Origin: Desulfovibrio psychrotolerans
GTDB lineage: Bacteria > Desulfobacterota > Desulfovibrionia > Desulfovibrionales > Desulfovibrionaceae
Length of the DNA: 51,203 nt
Assembly: GCF_013340305.1 (NCBI RefSeq)
Contig: NZ_BLVP01000009.1
Coordinates: 1-51,203, forward strand
Reading direction: 5' to 3'
The translations under genes were made by a program, and so were the position numbers. Below the pieces are notes generated by a model, which was given only the letters and a program-made list of their open reading frames with translations, did not search any database and had not been told where the DNA came from. Below, piece after piece: positions 33,071-40,448 of the stretch (its first letter is position 1; each line of letters starts with the position of its first letter).

Positions 33071-33139
33071 CGTCCCGGTATATCCCGGATGGTCCCGTAT
33101 CGTCCCGGTTATCTCACACACTCAGTTCTAGTTATCTCA
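33071..33139. repeat. Short repeat array at the probable right end of the Mu-like prophage
   Basis: Two imperfect 20-base units, TCCCGGTATATCCCGG (from 33073) and TCCCGTATCGTCCCGG (from 33093), are followed by two GTTATCTCA motifs at 33108-33116 and 33131-33139 (23 bases apart). They lie between the mor terminator and AT-rich DNA. Mu-type ends consist of arrays of about 22-base transposase sites, so this is the likely attR. The exact end (TG...CA) cannot be fixed without the left end. Confidence 0.5.
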
Positions 33140-33217
33140 TTAGTCATCACACTTGAAGTTTATTCCAAGGCAATCTTATACTCACACAAGCAACAAAACA
33201 GCTCTCGAGGATCAACT

Positions 33218-34012
33218 ATGCCCAGACACCACACCCCACCACCTACTACCGACACCGCATTCTCCTGCCCCCACTGCGGAGCCTACACTACCCAGACATG
33301 GTACAACATCTTTGCGCGACAACGTGACGAAAAACACCCAACTCCAGCATTTCATACGCCAGATTCACTTGAAAACATCAGAACAATTGAAAAAATTGAT
33401 ACAGACACAAGAAATTAACTTCATAAACTTATCCAACGATCCATTGCAGGAGAAGTTTTTTTTGATTTGCTAGAAGACACTACTTCGACATACAGCAACA
33501 CTGTATACAATCTACACCTATCATGCTGCTACAACTGCAAAAAACTTGCTATATGGGCTCACGAAAAAATGATTCATCCTTCTGTTGAATTTGAAATTGA
33601 ACCTAATCAAGACCTTACTGACGAAATTCAATCCGATTTTAACGAAGCGCGCAGTATTGTACAAAACTCTCCACGAGGAGCAGCACTTTTACGGTTATGC
33701 ATCCAAAAGCTATGCATTCAACTTGGAGAAAATGGGAAAAATATAAATTCAGACATATAATCACTCGTCAAAAAAGGACTCAACCCTCTAATACAAAAAT
33801 CTCTTGACGCAGTTCGTGTCATAGGAAATTCAGCAGTTCACCCAGGAGAGATGAACATAAAAGACGACATCAACACAGCTAAACAGCTATTTCATTTGAT
33901 TAATTTAATAACTGAGCAAATGATCACAACACCCAGAAAAATAAGTGAACTTTACGAAGCCCTTCCTGAATCATCACTTGAACAAATAAAAAATAGAGAC
34001 GAAATAGTTTAA
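33218..34012 (+). pseudogene. DUF4145 zinc-ribbon protein with two in-frame TAA codons
   Basis: One continuous frame of 264 codons interrupted only by TAA at codons 67 (33416-33418) and 181 (33758-33760). The N-terminal CPHCG (near residue 24) and the CCYNC motif (near 108) make a split zinc ribbon. The C-terminal half is DUF4145 (FNEARSIVQNSPRGAALLRLCIQKLC and SLDAVRVIGNSAVHPGEM). GAGGA precedes the ATG. The DUF4145 family is found in defence and effector contexts. Absence of any frameshift suggests recent inactivation or, less likely, stop readthrough. Confidence 0.75.
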
Positions 34013-34045
34013 CACTCACAAGCTATATGCAACAACGGAAAAATC

Positions 34046-34273
34046 ATGGTTGAATACAAAAACAGATCAAAAGCATATAAAATTGTCGACAACTTGATCG
34101 GTAATTTTATTGGATGGAAAGAAGCAACGAGCTCGCCTATAGCCAGAGCTTTTTGGAAGTATTTATTTTTCACAATAGTTGTATTAACCTTCATCCTTTT
34201 AGAGATTATTTATCCACTCCTAATGGATAATTTACGAGATACAGCAATAGAGTGGCTCCGGGAACTATCCTAA
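34046..34273 (+). CDS. Small membrane protein
   Basis: 75 residues with a single membrane helix (about 40-60, LFFTIVVLTFILLEIIYPLL) between a basic N-terminus and an amphipathic C-terminus. It lies 33 bases after the DUF4145 frame on the same strand and has similar AT-rich codon use. The ribosome site (GGAAAAA) is weak. No family recognised; it may be a partner of the DUF4145 protein. Confidence 0.5.
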   Translation: MVEYKNRSKAYKIVDNLIGNFIGWKEATSSPIARAFWKYLFFTIVVLTFILLEIIYPLLMDNLRDTAIEWLRELS

Positions 34274-34274
34274 C

Positions 34275-34325
34275 CTATCCCGGCTCCGCGTGCCCGTGAA
34301 CCTCCACGCTCTGATCGGGCACGCC
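34275..34325 (-). pseudogene. Relic of a phage spike-gene 3' end
   Basis: On the minus strand this encodes VPDQSVEVHGHAEPG and a stop, matching KPDQSGEVHGHAEAV at the end of the spike protein encoded at 35293-36393. At DNA level 34284-34320 and 35338-35374 agree at 33 of 37 positions by my count. No other part of the spike gene is present here, so this is a fragment left by recombination or insertion. Confidence 0.65.
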
Positions 34326-34361
34326 AACAGTGCTAAATAAAAGTGACGCCCCCCTCTTGAC

Positions 34362-34441
34362 ATCTAACGCCAGATGAACTATCTGTTTTCCAGCTAACCA
34401 AAAACGGTTAATCACACGCGGATAACCGTAAGCAGTTAGAC
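34362..34441. repeat. attC-like imperfect inverted repeat upstream of higB
   Basis: ATCTAAC (34362-34368, fits RYYYAAC) and GTTAGAC (34435-34441, fits GTTRRRY) bound an 80-base segment with an internal hairpin ACGGTTA/TAACCGT. Size and core sites suit an integron attC site and toxin-antitoxin pairs are frequent integron cassettes, but the arms beyond the cores pair poorly and no integrase is in view. The ACGGTTA dyad could instead be a HigA operator. Confidence 0.25.
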
Positions 34442-34446
34442 GTTGC

Positions 34447-34475
34447 TTGACGAGGAACATGCTGAACTTGATAAC
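34447..34475 (+). promoter_or_regulatory. Promoter for higBA
   Basis: TTGACG (34447-34452), 17 bases, GATAAC (34470-34475), about 10 bases before the presumed start and 18 before the higB ATG. The dyad CGGTTA/TAACCG at about 34405-34428 just upstream may be the HigA operator. Confidence 0.55.
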
Positions 34476-34492
34476 TTTTTAACGAGGGGAGA

Positions 34493-34777
34493 ATGATATT
34501 ATCATTTAAATGCAAAAAAACTAAAAACCTCTATGAATCGGCAAAATCGAGACATTTTAGTGACATAACCAAGACTGCTTTACGTAAGCTCGATATGATA
34601 GAAGCAGCCAAAACGCTTGATGACCTAAAAGTGCCTCCCGGTAACCAGTTTGAAGCGCTACAGGGGGACAGATTGGGCCAGCACAGCATTAGGATTAACA
34701 AACAGTGGCGAATTTGCTTTGTCTGGGACGAAGCTCATAATTCCGCCATTGAGGTAGAAATAGTCGATTACCACTAG
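34493..34777 (+). CDS. higB: HigB/RelE-type toxin
   Basis: 94 residues of the plasmid maintenance killer (HigB) family: SFKCKKTKNLYESAKSRHF at the start, LDDLKVPPGNQFEALQGDRLGQHSIRINKQWRICFVW in the centre and EVEIVDYH at the end. These are ribosome-dependent mRNA interferases. GAGGGG precedes the ATG. The toxin comes before the antitoxin, as is normal for hig loci. Confidence 0.9.
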   Translation: MILSFKCKKTKNLYESAKSRHFSDITKTALRKLDMIEAAKTLDDLKVPPGNQFEALQGDRLGQHSIRINKQWRICFVWDEAHNSAIEVEIVDYH

Positions 34778-34954
34778 TGTTTGATATGTTGCACCTTATG
34801 CTAACGCATCTTCTTGACATTAAAGGCCTAAACAATCCTTAGACTACAATGAAATAAATAATAAATAATAAAATAGAGTCGTTAAGGTTATATAGGACCG
34901 TGCTAGCCATCATAATACTGATATAAGCCTAGCTGATGATAATAGGAGTGAGAT
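34778..34954 (+). other. Unusually long AT-rich spacer between higB and higA
   Basis: 177 bases with no gene, whereas hig genes normally touch or lie a few bases apart. It contains a TTGACA (34814-34819) and a TACAAT (34845-34850) that are too far apart to pair, a run of ATAAATAATAAATAATAAAATA, and a GGAG site just before higA. It may provide separate expression of the antitoxin or be an insertion. Confidence 0.5.
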
Positions 34955-35254
34955 ATGCGTATCAAGACACATCCCGGCGAAGTGTTACGTGAAGAGTTTA
35001 TGGTTCCTTTCAAGCTGTCTGCCAGCAAGCTGTCAGGCTATCTTGGAGTACCGCTCTCGCGCATAACAGAAATCGTCAATGAGAAGAGGGGTGTGACAGC
35101 GGACACGGCAGTACGACTTGCTAAGTTCTTTGGTAATAGCTCTGAGTTTTGGATTAACCTCCAAGTTCAGCATGACCTCTCAAAGGTAAATTCAGAAAAG
35201 CAGCCAGAGATCAAACGTATCCCGAACTGCCATGAAGTGGCGGCCTGTTTCTAG
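34955..35254 (+). CDS. higA: HigA antitoxin
   Basis: 99 residues with the HigA signature HPGEVLREEFMVPFKLSASKLSGYLGVPLSRITEIVNEKRGVTADTAVRLAKFFGNSSEFWINLQ, an XRE helix-turn-helix. It neutralises HigB and represses the operon. GGAGTGAGAT precedes the ATG. A terminator follows immediately. Confidence 0.92.
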   Translation: MRIKTHPGEVLREEFMVPFKLSASKLSGYLGVPLSRITEIVNEKRGVTADTAVRLAKFFGNSSEFWINLQVQHDLSKVNSEKQPEIKRIPNCHEVAACF

Positions 35255-35261
35255 GCAAAAC

Positions 35262-35295
35262 AAGGGGGGAAGGCAACTTCCCCCCTTTCTTTTTA
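35262..35295. terminator. Bidirectional terminator between higA and the second prophage
   Basis: AAGGGGGGAAG-GCAA-CTTCCCCCCTT (35262-35287), a perfect 11-base stem followed by TTCTTTTT on the plus strand and by TTGTTTTG on the minus strand. It ends higA from the left and the leftward tail operon from the right. Confidence 0.85.
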
Positions 35296-36393
35296 TCCCG
35301 TAATCCCCTCTAACTTCCCCCTATCCTCTCCAACCGCCTCCGCGTGCCCGTGCACTTCCCCACTCTGATCGGGCTTTGGAACAGCCCCGCCTTGGTGCGT
35401 ATGGTCCGCCAGCACGTGCAGGGCATCGCGCACATGCTCCCATACGTCCAGCATCAGGTGCAGCAGGCTCACTGTGCCGGAACCGAACCGCATGGAGCCG
35501 CCAAACTCCCACACCAGATTCTGTGCGGTCATGATCTTGTGCCCGGTGATGATCTCCGATGAATCGCCGCCCACGGTGGTAACCAGATCCCCCGTTACGG
35601 TCTCCACCTGGTTGCCGCCTACGCTCTCGGCCACGTCACCCGCCACCTGTTCGGTCACGTCCCCGCGCACATCCAGCGTCACATTGCGGCCCACAACGGC
35701 CTTGGCATCCTGCCCCACCGTGCTGCCCATATCTCTGGCCGTGGTCAATGACAGGGAATCTCCAGACGACAACCGCGCAGATCCGGCAGAAAGAAGCCGC
35801 AGCGCCCCCAGCGCCTCGATGCGCTTCACGCCGTCCACCCGCTCCGTGCTGTTCTCGGTCACGCGGCGGATCTCGCGCGCCACGGTTTCCATTTTCTGCA
35901 CGGCGGTGATGAGCCGGTCGCGGCTGGCATCCGTTATGGCCATGTCCGTTTCGCGCGTCCAGTTGCCGTCCGCATCCGCGCTCTGGTGTACCGCCTCGCC
36001 CTGCATCCAGCGCAGTTCTCCGGCCCGCAGTTGCGGCAGCGATAGCCCCAGCGGATACACCTGCCGGATAAGCGGATGATCGGGCCGCCCGTAGGCGAAC
36101 TCCACCACCACAAGGCTGCCCGTCTGCGGAAAGCCGAACAGGCCCGCCTCCTGACCGCATCCCACAGGAACCGGCAACGGCACAGCCTCATACGTGGGAT
36201 ACGCCGGATCCGGCTCGCCTTCAGGGGTCAGCACCTCAATATCCACAGCATACCGGGGCCGGAACCGCTCGCACGTGCCGCCGTCCTTTGGCGCATCCGC
36301 CACGGCCAGCACGCGGGCATAGCGCGGCACATGCAGCCCCGCCGCTATCTCCGGAAACAGCTTGAGCACTATCTTTCGAATTGCTTCTCGCAC
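35293..36393 (-). CDS. Baseplate spike protein (gpV/Gp5-like)
   Basis: 366 residues. The N-terminal OB-fold (about 15-125: YARVLAVADAPKDGGTCERFRPRYAVDIEVLTPEGE, GCGQEAGLFGFPQTGSLVVVEFAYGRPDHPLIR) is followed by a repetitive triple-beta-helix with repeated V-x-G-D/V-G-G-D units (RGDVTEQVAGDVAESVGG, TGDLVTTVGGDSSEII). The tip has HTH and HGH motifs (near 332 and 350) that likely bind iron. It punctures the outer membrane. It is the last gene of this late operon. Confidence 0.88.
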   Translation of the reverse strand: MREAIRKIVLKLFPEIAAGLHVPRYARVLAVADAPKDGGTCERFRPRYAVDIEVLTPEGEPDPAYPTYEAVPLPVPVGCGQEAGLFGFPQTGSLVVVEFAYGRPDHPLIRQVYPLGLSLPQLRAGELRWMQGEAVHQSADADGNWTRETDMAITDASRDRLITAVQKMETVAREIRRVTENSTERVDGVKRIEALGALRLLSAGSARLSSGDSLSLTTARDMGSTVGQDAKAVVGRNVTLDVRGDVTEQVAGDVAESVGGNQVETVTGDLVTTVGGDSSEIITGHKIMTAQNLVWEFGGSMRFGSGTVSLLHLMLDVWEHVRDALHVLADHTHQGGAVPKPDQSGEVHGHAEAVGEDRGKLEGITG

Positions 36394-37067
36394 GTGGCCA
36401 CCATGTTCTCCCCGCGCAGCTGCAGCGCGGTTACATATTCCCCGTTCAGAAGCACACCGGGGCGCAGGGCGGGCAGCACGGGCAGGGTTTTGCCGCCGTT
36501 TGCATCGCAGGCGCTGAACCAGCGCTCCTCCACCGTTACGGGCCGCGTTGCCCAGCGGCTGTTATCCCAGCTGCCCACATACACCTTGTCGTCGCCCTGT
36601 TGCTGCCACACGTACCGCTCAATGCCAAACACCGCGCCCAGGCTGTCCATGCCCTGATGCCCGCTGCCGAACGCGGCAAAACTGGCCACCGGTTTGGCGG
36701 CATACACCCCATCCCCCATGATGAACGAAAGCCCGGTGCGCTCGGCATACGCTGCAAGCACGTCCTGCAGCGTAGGATGCCGCAGGAAAATAGGCATGTG
36801 CACGTCCAGCAGCGCGGTCAGCTCGCGGCACATAAGCCGCTGCGTCTGCGCATCCACAGTAACGGATTTCTCCACGTACCCCGTGAAATACAGCTGGTCC
36901 GCATCCTGATTGGAAAAGCCCAGATACAACCGCACAAAGCCCGTAAGCGTCACCCCGCTCTGCACCCGGAACATGGCGCGGCCTGGCGCGAGCAGCTCCA
37001 GCCGCACATCCTCATCCACCAGCGCAACAGCCGCGCCATCCACGGTCAACCGCTTCCGCAGCTTCAT
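36369..37067 (-). CDS. Baseplate hub protein (late control gpD-like)
   Basis: 232 residues, shorter than P2 gpD. Its N-terminal domain (RLELLAPGRAMFRVQSG, then LYFTGYVEKSVTVDAQTQRLMCRELTALLD) and the following FLRHPTLQDVLAAYAERTGLSFIMGDG match hub proteins of the gp27/gpD kind. It overlaps the spike gene by 25 bases and the gene upstream by four. Confidence 0.78.
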   Translation of the reverse strand: MKLRKRLTVDGAAVALVDEDVRLELLAPGRAMFRVQSGVTLTGFVRLYLGFSNQDADQLYFTGYVEKSVTVDAQTQRLMCRELTALLDVHMPIFLRHPTLQDVLAAYAERTGLSFIMGDGVYAAKPVASFAAFGSGHQGMDSLGAVFGIERYVWQQQGDDKVYVGSWDNSRWATRPVTVEERWFSACDANGGKTLPVLPALRPGVLLNGEYVTALQLRGENMVATCEKQFER

Positions 37068-37636
37068 GATGCGCGCTCCTCCGTTCCGGATCCCAGCGCA
37101 CTGTCCACGGCCTTAAGCAGCTTTTCCAGCAATGTCAGCGGCTCCGCCACAGCCTGTGCGGTCTGCTGTTCCTCGGCCGTCGCCAAATCCACCGCCGCGC
37201 CGGAGCTGCTCTGCGTCACCGTCTTGGGAGCCGATTCCCGCTGCTCCACCATCTCCGGACGGCTCTGGAATTCACGCAGCGTGAACGACACATCCCACGC
37301 ACGCACCCCCTCCGCCTCGTTCACGGCGAAACGGTCCGTAAACTGCACCTGCCGCACCCCCATGGCGTTCACGGTATCGTTCACGCAGTCATAGATGCGC
37401 ATACGGTCGCCCGTATCCTTGGCCTCTGCCGTCGCGGTCAGCTTCTTCATGCCTGCGACTTCGGTGTACGGAACCTGCAACGATACCGTAAACTGTTTGG
37501 GCTTCACGCCCTTGTTCACGGTACTGGTGCTGCTGGTTTCGCCAGAAAGCTCTTCGTTCTTGATTTCCAGAGCCCCCTGCACCATCAGCCCATGCCCCGG
37601 CAACACGTAATCGTCCAACATCAAAAATTTGCTCAT
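37064..37636 (-). CDS. Baseplate/tail protein, family not certain
   Basis: 190 residues. Start MSKFLMLDDYVLPGHGLMVQGALEIKNEELSG and the phrase NKGVKPKQFTVSLQVPYTEV resemble baseplate complex proteins of K139-like phages that correspond to LysM-type or gpU-like hub adaptors. The C-terminal 50 residues are low-complexity. Coupled on both sides by ATGA. Role inferred from position next to hub and spike. Confidence 0.65.
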   Translation of the reverse strand: MSKFLMLDDYVLPGHGLMVQGALEIKNEELSGETSSTSTVNKGVKPKQFTVSLQVPYTEVAGMKKLTATAEAKDTGDRMRIYDCVNDTVNAMGVRQVQFTDRFAVNEAEGVRAWDVSFTLREFQSRPEMVEQRESAPKTVTQSSSGAAVDLATAEEQQTAQAVAEPLTLLEKLLKAVDSALGSGTEERAS

Positions 37637-38538
37637 AGCCCGAGCACCTCACGGAATATGGCCACACGGTCAGAATGCCCTACCCAACATACGGCCGCGC
37701 ACAGCTTGTAGGCCGCAGCAGGCGCACCGCCCGCCAGCAGCTGTCGCGCCATGTTCTCCGCATCGCCCGCCAGGAACATGCCCAGCCCCGCGTCACCGAA
37801 ACAGGCGGATGCAAACGCACTCCATGCCGCCTCCAACTGCGCCACATGAGCGGCCCGTTCGTTCAGCAACGCGGCCAACTCCGCCTCCGGCGTGGTATTC
37901 TCCGCGTCATATGCTTCGCACTGGGCCAGCAATGCGCCCATCTGCGTTTCCATGCTGCGCACCGTAGCGTGCCTGTACGGTGCCGCCGTGGTCCACCATG
38001 GTTCGCGCGGGGCCGTGGCTATGATAAGCTTGTCCGCCTCCAGCGATGCCAGTGCCCGGGCGCGACGTTCCGCCAACTGCAACTCTGTGACGGGAAAAAC
38101 GGCATTGAACGCGGCAAGGGCAGCGGCAAACGGCGCATGGTCAAAGGCATGGATGAGCACCACCACGGCGGCAAGGCTGCCTGCCTCCGGAAGATCCTCT
38201 GCGTCCGTTAACTTCGCGGCCAGCGTAGCCACGCAATCCGCCGGGGTCAGGTAGCTGTAGTCGCCGCGCCGGTCTCCTGCAGGATGGATATACGGATGCA
38301 CGGCCACCATGCGCCCGCCGGATGCCACCAGCGCACCCAGTGCAGCACGCAGGGCAGCGGCACCGGTTGCGGATGCTGCCAGCGGACTGGCCTGCGTCAC
38401 CGCACCGCCCGTAACCGCCGCAAGCCGGGCCTGTGCCCCTGCAACCTCGCCAGAAATGTCGGAGACAACGGGGCCAAGACCATTCATGATGGTCACAGCC
38501 GCAGGCGGCACGGTGAAAAAACACGATTGCCAGCTCAT
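37633..38538 (-). CDS. Phage tail-region protein of unknown function
   Basis: 301 residues, alanine-rich, mixed alpha/beta, with MSWQSCFFTVPPAAVTIMNGLGP at the start and a region of structured sequence VAVHPYIHPAGDRRGDYSYLTPADCVATLAAKLTD. No family recognised. It lies between the DUF4376-type gene and the hub genes of a coupled operon and is likely a baseplate or tail component. Confidence 0.65.
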   Translation of the reverse strand: MSWQSCFFTVPPAAVTIMNGLGPVVSDISGEVAGAQARLAAVTGGAVTQASPLAASATGAAALRAALGALVASGGRMVAVHPYIHPAGDRRGDYSYLTPADCVATLAAKLTDAEDLPEAGSLAAVVVLIHAFDHAPFAAALAAFNAVFPVTELQLAERRARALASLEADKLIIATAPREPWWTTAAPYRHATVRSMETQMGALLAQCEAYDAENTTPEAELAALLNERAAHVAQLEAAWSAFASACFGDAGLGMFLAGDAENMARQLLAGGAPAAAYKLCAAVCWVGHSDRVAIFREVLGL

Positions 38539-38544
38539 AGCCGC

Positions 38545-39306
38545 CTACGCCCCCGGCAGCACGTACACAGGGTCAATGGCTGCAATAGCCCCGGCATCAT
38601 CACCGGCGGCGGCCAGCTGGTCCTCGTAGCGCTGCTGCTGTCCCAGCACTGCTGCGCTCACCGCCTCATACGTGGCCACGTTGGCCAGCACCCTGTCCCG
38701 CAGATCCAGCAGGCCAATACCGCGCGTTGCGGCAATGCCGGTGAGCAGCGGTGCGGCAGCGTCCGGATCAACGGACAGCGCGCGGGCCTCCGCCTCCTGT
38801 TTGCTCCACGACAGTTTCTCATGCTCGGAATAGTTTGCGGTCAGCGTTGCCATGAACGCATCAGCGCGGGACACTATCTCCCGCCGTTTTGCGGAGCGGG
38901 CGGCATCCACATCAACCAGCCACGCCTCGCCGCCCCAGACTGCATACGGGCTATCCGGCGGCTCCTGCGGTGTATAGCCGGGCGGCACGTCCGCGCCTGC
39001 GGAAACGTACATCCGCTCGCGCGTTGCCGTGGACCACAACGGAGTTTTAGCGATGGGATTGGGGTAGCTGATCACCAGTACGCCATCCGCGTCCGTTTCC
39101 AGCGGAGCACCGTAGTCGTAGCTGTTGATATCAACGTCGGGACGCTCTACCCGCATCGGCTGCACGCCGATTGCCGCGAGCCTGATAACCCACGCTGCGG
39201 TTGTTTCGCCTGCCTGCTGCGCGAGGCTGGCGGCAGGATACGCAATACCGGCGTACACCACTGTACGTGCTACGCCGATGGAGCCGTCTTTGTATTTATA
39301 TTGCAT
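38545..39306 (-). CDS. Fibre-associated protein (DUF4376-like C-terminus)
   Basis: 253 residues. The C-terminal part (about 130-210: ARSAKRREIVSRADAFMATLTANYSEHEKLSWSKQEAEARAL) is the helical DUF4376-like segment found in tail fibre assembly and tail proteins. The N-terminus (MQYKYKDGSIGVARTVVYAGIAYPAASLAQ) has the beta-rich pattern of fibre assembly proteins that describe the input of an N-terminal chaperone. It follows the adhesin gene, where chaperones are usual. Confidence 0.7.
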   Translation of the reverse strand: MQYKYKDGSIGVARTVVYAGIAYPAASLAQQAGETTAAWVIRLAAIGVQPMRVERPDVDINSYDYGAPLETDADGVLVISYPNPIAKTPLWSTATRERMYVSAGADVPPGYTPQEPPDSPYAVWGGEAWLVDVDAARSAKRREIVSRADAFMATLTANYSEHEKLSWSKQEAEARALSVDPDAAAPLLTGIAATRGIGLLDLRDRVLANVATYEAVSAAVLGQQQRYEDQLAAAGDDAGAIAAIDPVYVLPGA

Positions 39307-39314
39307 GGTTGCTC

Positions 39315-40448
39315 CTACAATATGGTGTGTTGAATAACAGAGCCATTCCCGCCATCGCCGCCCTTTGTGCCGCCGATACCACTGCCGCCGACACCGCCGG
39401 ACACATCAGCGGAACCACTCCATGCGGCAAAACTGACAGACAGCAACAGAACAATACCTCCACCGCTGGCACCGCCGCCCTTGTCAGGGGCGGAGCCTCC
39501 GTTCATGCCGCAAGATGAAAATATACCCGTCCCGGCAATTGTGCGGGCGATGATAATAAGCAGCCCTCCGGTGCCGTCCTGCCCGGCACGCGCAGAATTG
39601 TTCAAATACGACTTCCCGCCGGGGTTGCCAGCACCGCCTCCAGAATCTTCTGTGCCGTCGTACCCATCTCCACCTTTACCCCCGTATGGGGATGCGTTTA
39701 CAGCGGATATTGTACCAGAACCACGCCCGTTGCCGCCCCCGCCGGGACCGCCGCTGAAGCATGTCCCTTCAGATCCGTTACCGGACGCGCCGCCAGCAGA
39801 CGCACCGCTGCCCCCACCGCCGGAACCTCCGGGCGCGGTCTGTCCGGCCACGCCGCTGGTGTTACCCGTCCGAGCTGGCCCCCCTATGCCGCCAACACGG
39901 GGGATATCCACAACCAAACCGACCTGAACAATCGGCTGGTTTGTCTCCGCGTTACGGGCTGCGTTGCCGCAACCGGACAGGTCAGACGCACCAGACGAAG
40001 TGCCCGGTGCAAATTTGGCAATGCGCAGGCCGCTGATCGGTACTGGCAGGCCATCGCTGGGAGCGACGGGCGTATTGGCGGTGACGGTGCTGTCCGCCGG
40101 ATTGGCCCTGCAGCCGCGCGCCGTCATGCTCACAGTGCCATTGATGATTACGCTGCCCGTGGCATAGAGCAGCAGGCCACGGCAACGGTGTGCGGTGGTC
40201 AGCGTAACCCCGGCCTCCACGGTCAGATTGCGGGCATTGACCACCACCATGTCGCCGTCCTGCACGGACGGCACCGTTATCAGCCCGGCAGTGTTGGTCC
40301 AGCCGGGCATGGGCGACCACAACACGCCGTCAAACGACTGCTCGGCACCGGCGGCAACGGTGAGGCGCAGATCCCCGTCACTCCCATCGCCGAACCAGTT
40401 TCGCAGGCCGCCACCCAGCGCCGCAGCAGGATGTCTGAAAACGCTCAT
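39315..40448 (-). CDS. Glycine-rich tail fibre adhesin
   Basis: 377 residues from the ATG at 40448, coupled to the fibre gene (TAATG). The first 110 residues are a beta-rich attachment domain shared with the truncated gene at 1-279. The C-terminal 170 residues contain successive glycine-rich motifs (GGSGGGGSGASAGGASG, GGPGGGGNGRGSG, YGGKGGDGYDG, GGGASGGG). This resembles the polyglycine sandwich of T-even/S16 gp38 adhesins, which binds the host receptor. The variable loops lie between motifs. Confidence 0.8.
   Translation of the reverse strand: MSVFRHPAAALGGGLRNWFGDGSDGDLRLTVAAGAEQSFDGVLWSPMPGWTNTAGLITVPSVQDGDMVVVNARNLTVEAGVTLTTAHRCRGLLLYATGSVIINGTVSMTARGCRANPADSTVTANTPVAPSDGLPVPISGLRIAKFAPGTSSGASDLSGCGNAARNAETNQPIVQVGLVVDIPRVGGIGGPARTGNTSGVAGQTAPGGSGGGGSGASAGGASGNGSEGTCFSGGPGGGGNGRGSGTISAVNASPYGGKGGDGYDGTEDSGGGAGNPGGKSYLNNSARAGQDGTGGLLIIIARTIAGTGIFSSCGMNGGSAPDKGGGASGGGIVLLLSVSFAAWSGSADVSGGVGGSGIGGTKGGDGGNGSVIQHTIL

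Larger units (their letters stand above)
1..33120. mobile_element. Mu-like transposable prophage (BcepMu-type layout), left end outside window
   Basis: Nearly the full Mu late gene set (gp25 to gp48 homologues) is encoded leftward, while the repressor-proximal early operon with DDE transposase, MuB-like ATPase, GemA and Mor runs rightward. The two blocks diverge from a control region at about 23.7 kb. From memory this split layout matches BcepMu rather than Mu itself, where early and late genes share one direction. The right boundary is inferred from the terminator after mor, a cluster of short repeats and a sharp drop in GC. The left end is not in the window. Confidence 0.85.

Noticed and set aside
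34275-34460. 61-codon minus-strand ORF as a real gene
   Set aside because: Only its last 15 residues resemble the spike C-terminus; the rest is unrelated AT-rich sequence over the attC-like repeat.
34814-34850. TTGACA and TACAAT before higA as a promoter
   Set aside because: The spacing is 25 bases, too long for a normal promoter; noted only in the spacer entry.
36376-37394. Long plus-strand ORFs opposite the hub, fibre and tape measure genes
   Set aside because: They mirror high-GC coding sequence on the other strand, lack ribosome sites and have no domain pattern.
39315-40448. Repeats of glycine codons as a possible CRISPR-like or tandem repeat array
   Set aside because: The repeats are irregular in length and stay in reading frame, so they are protein motifs.
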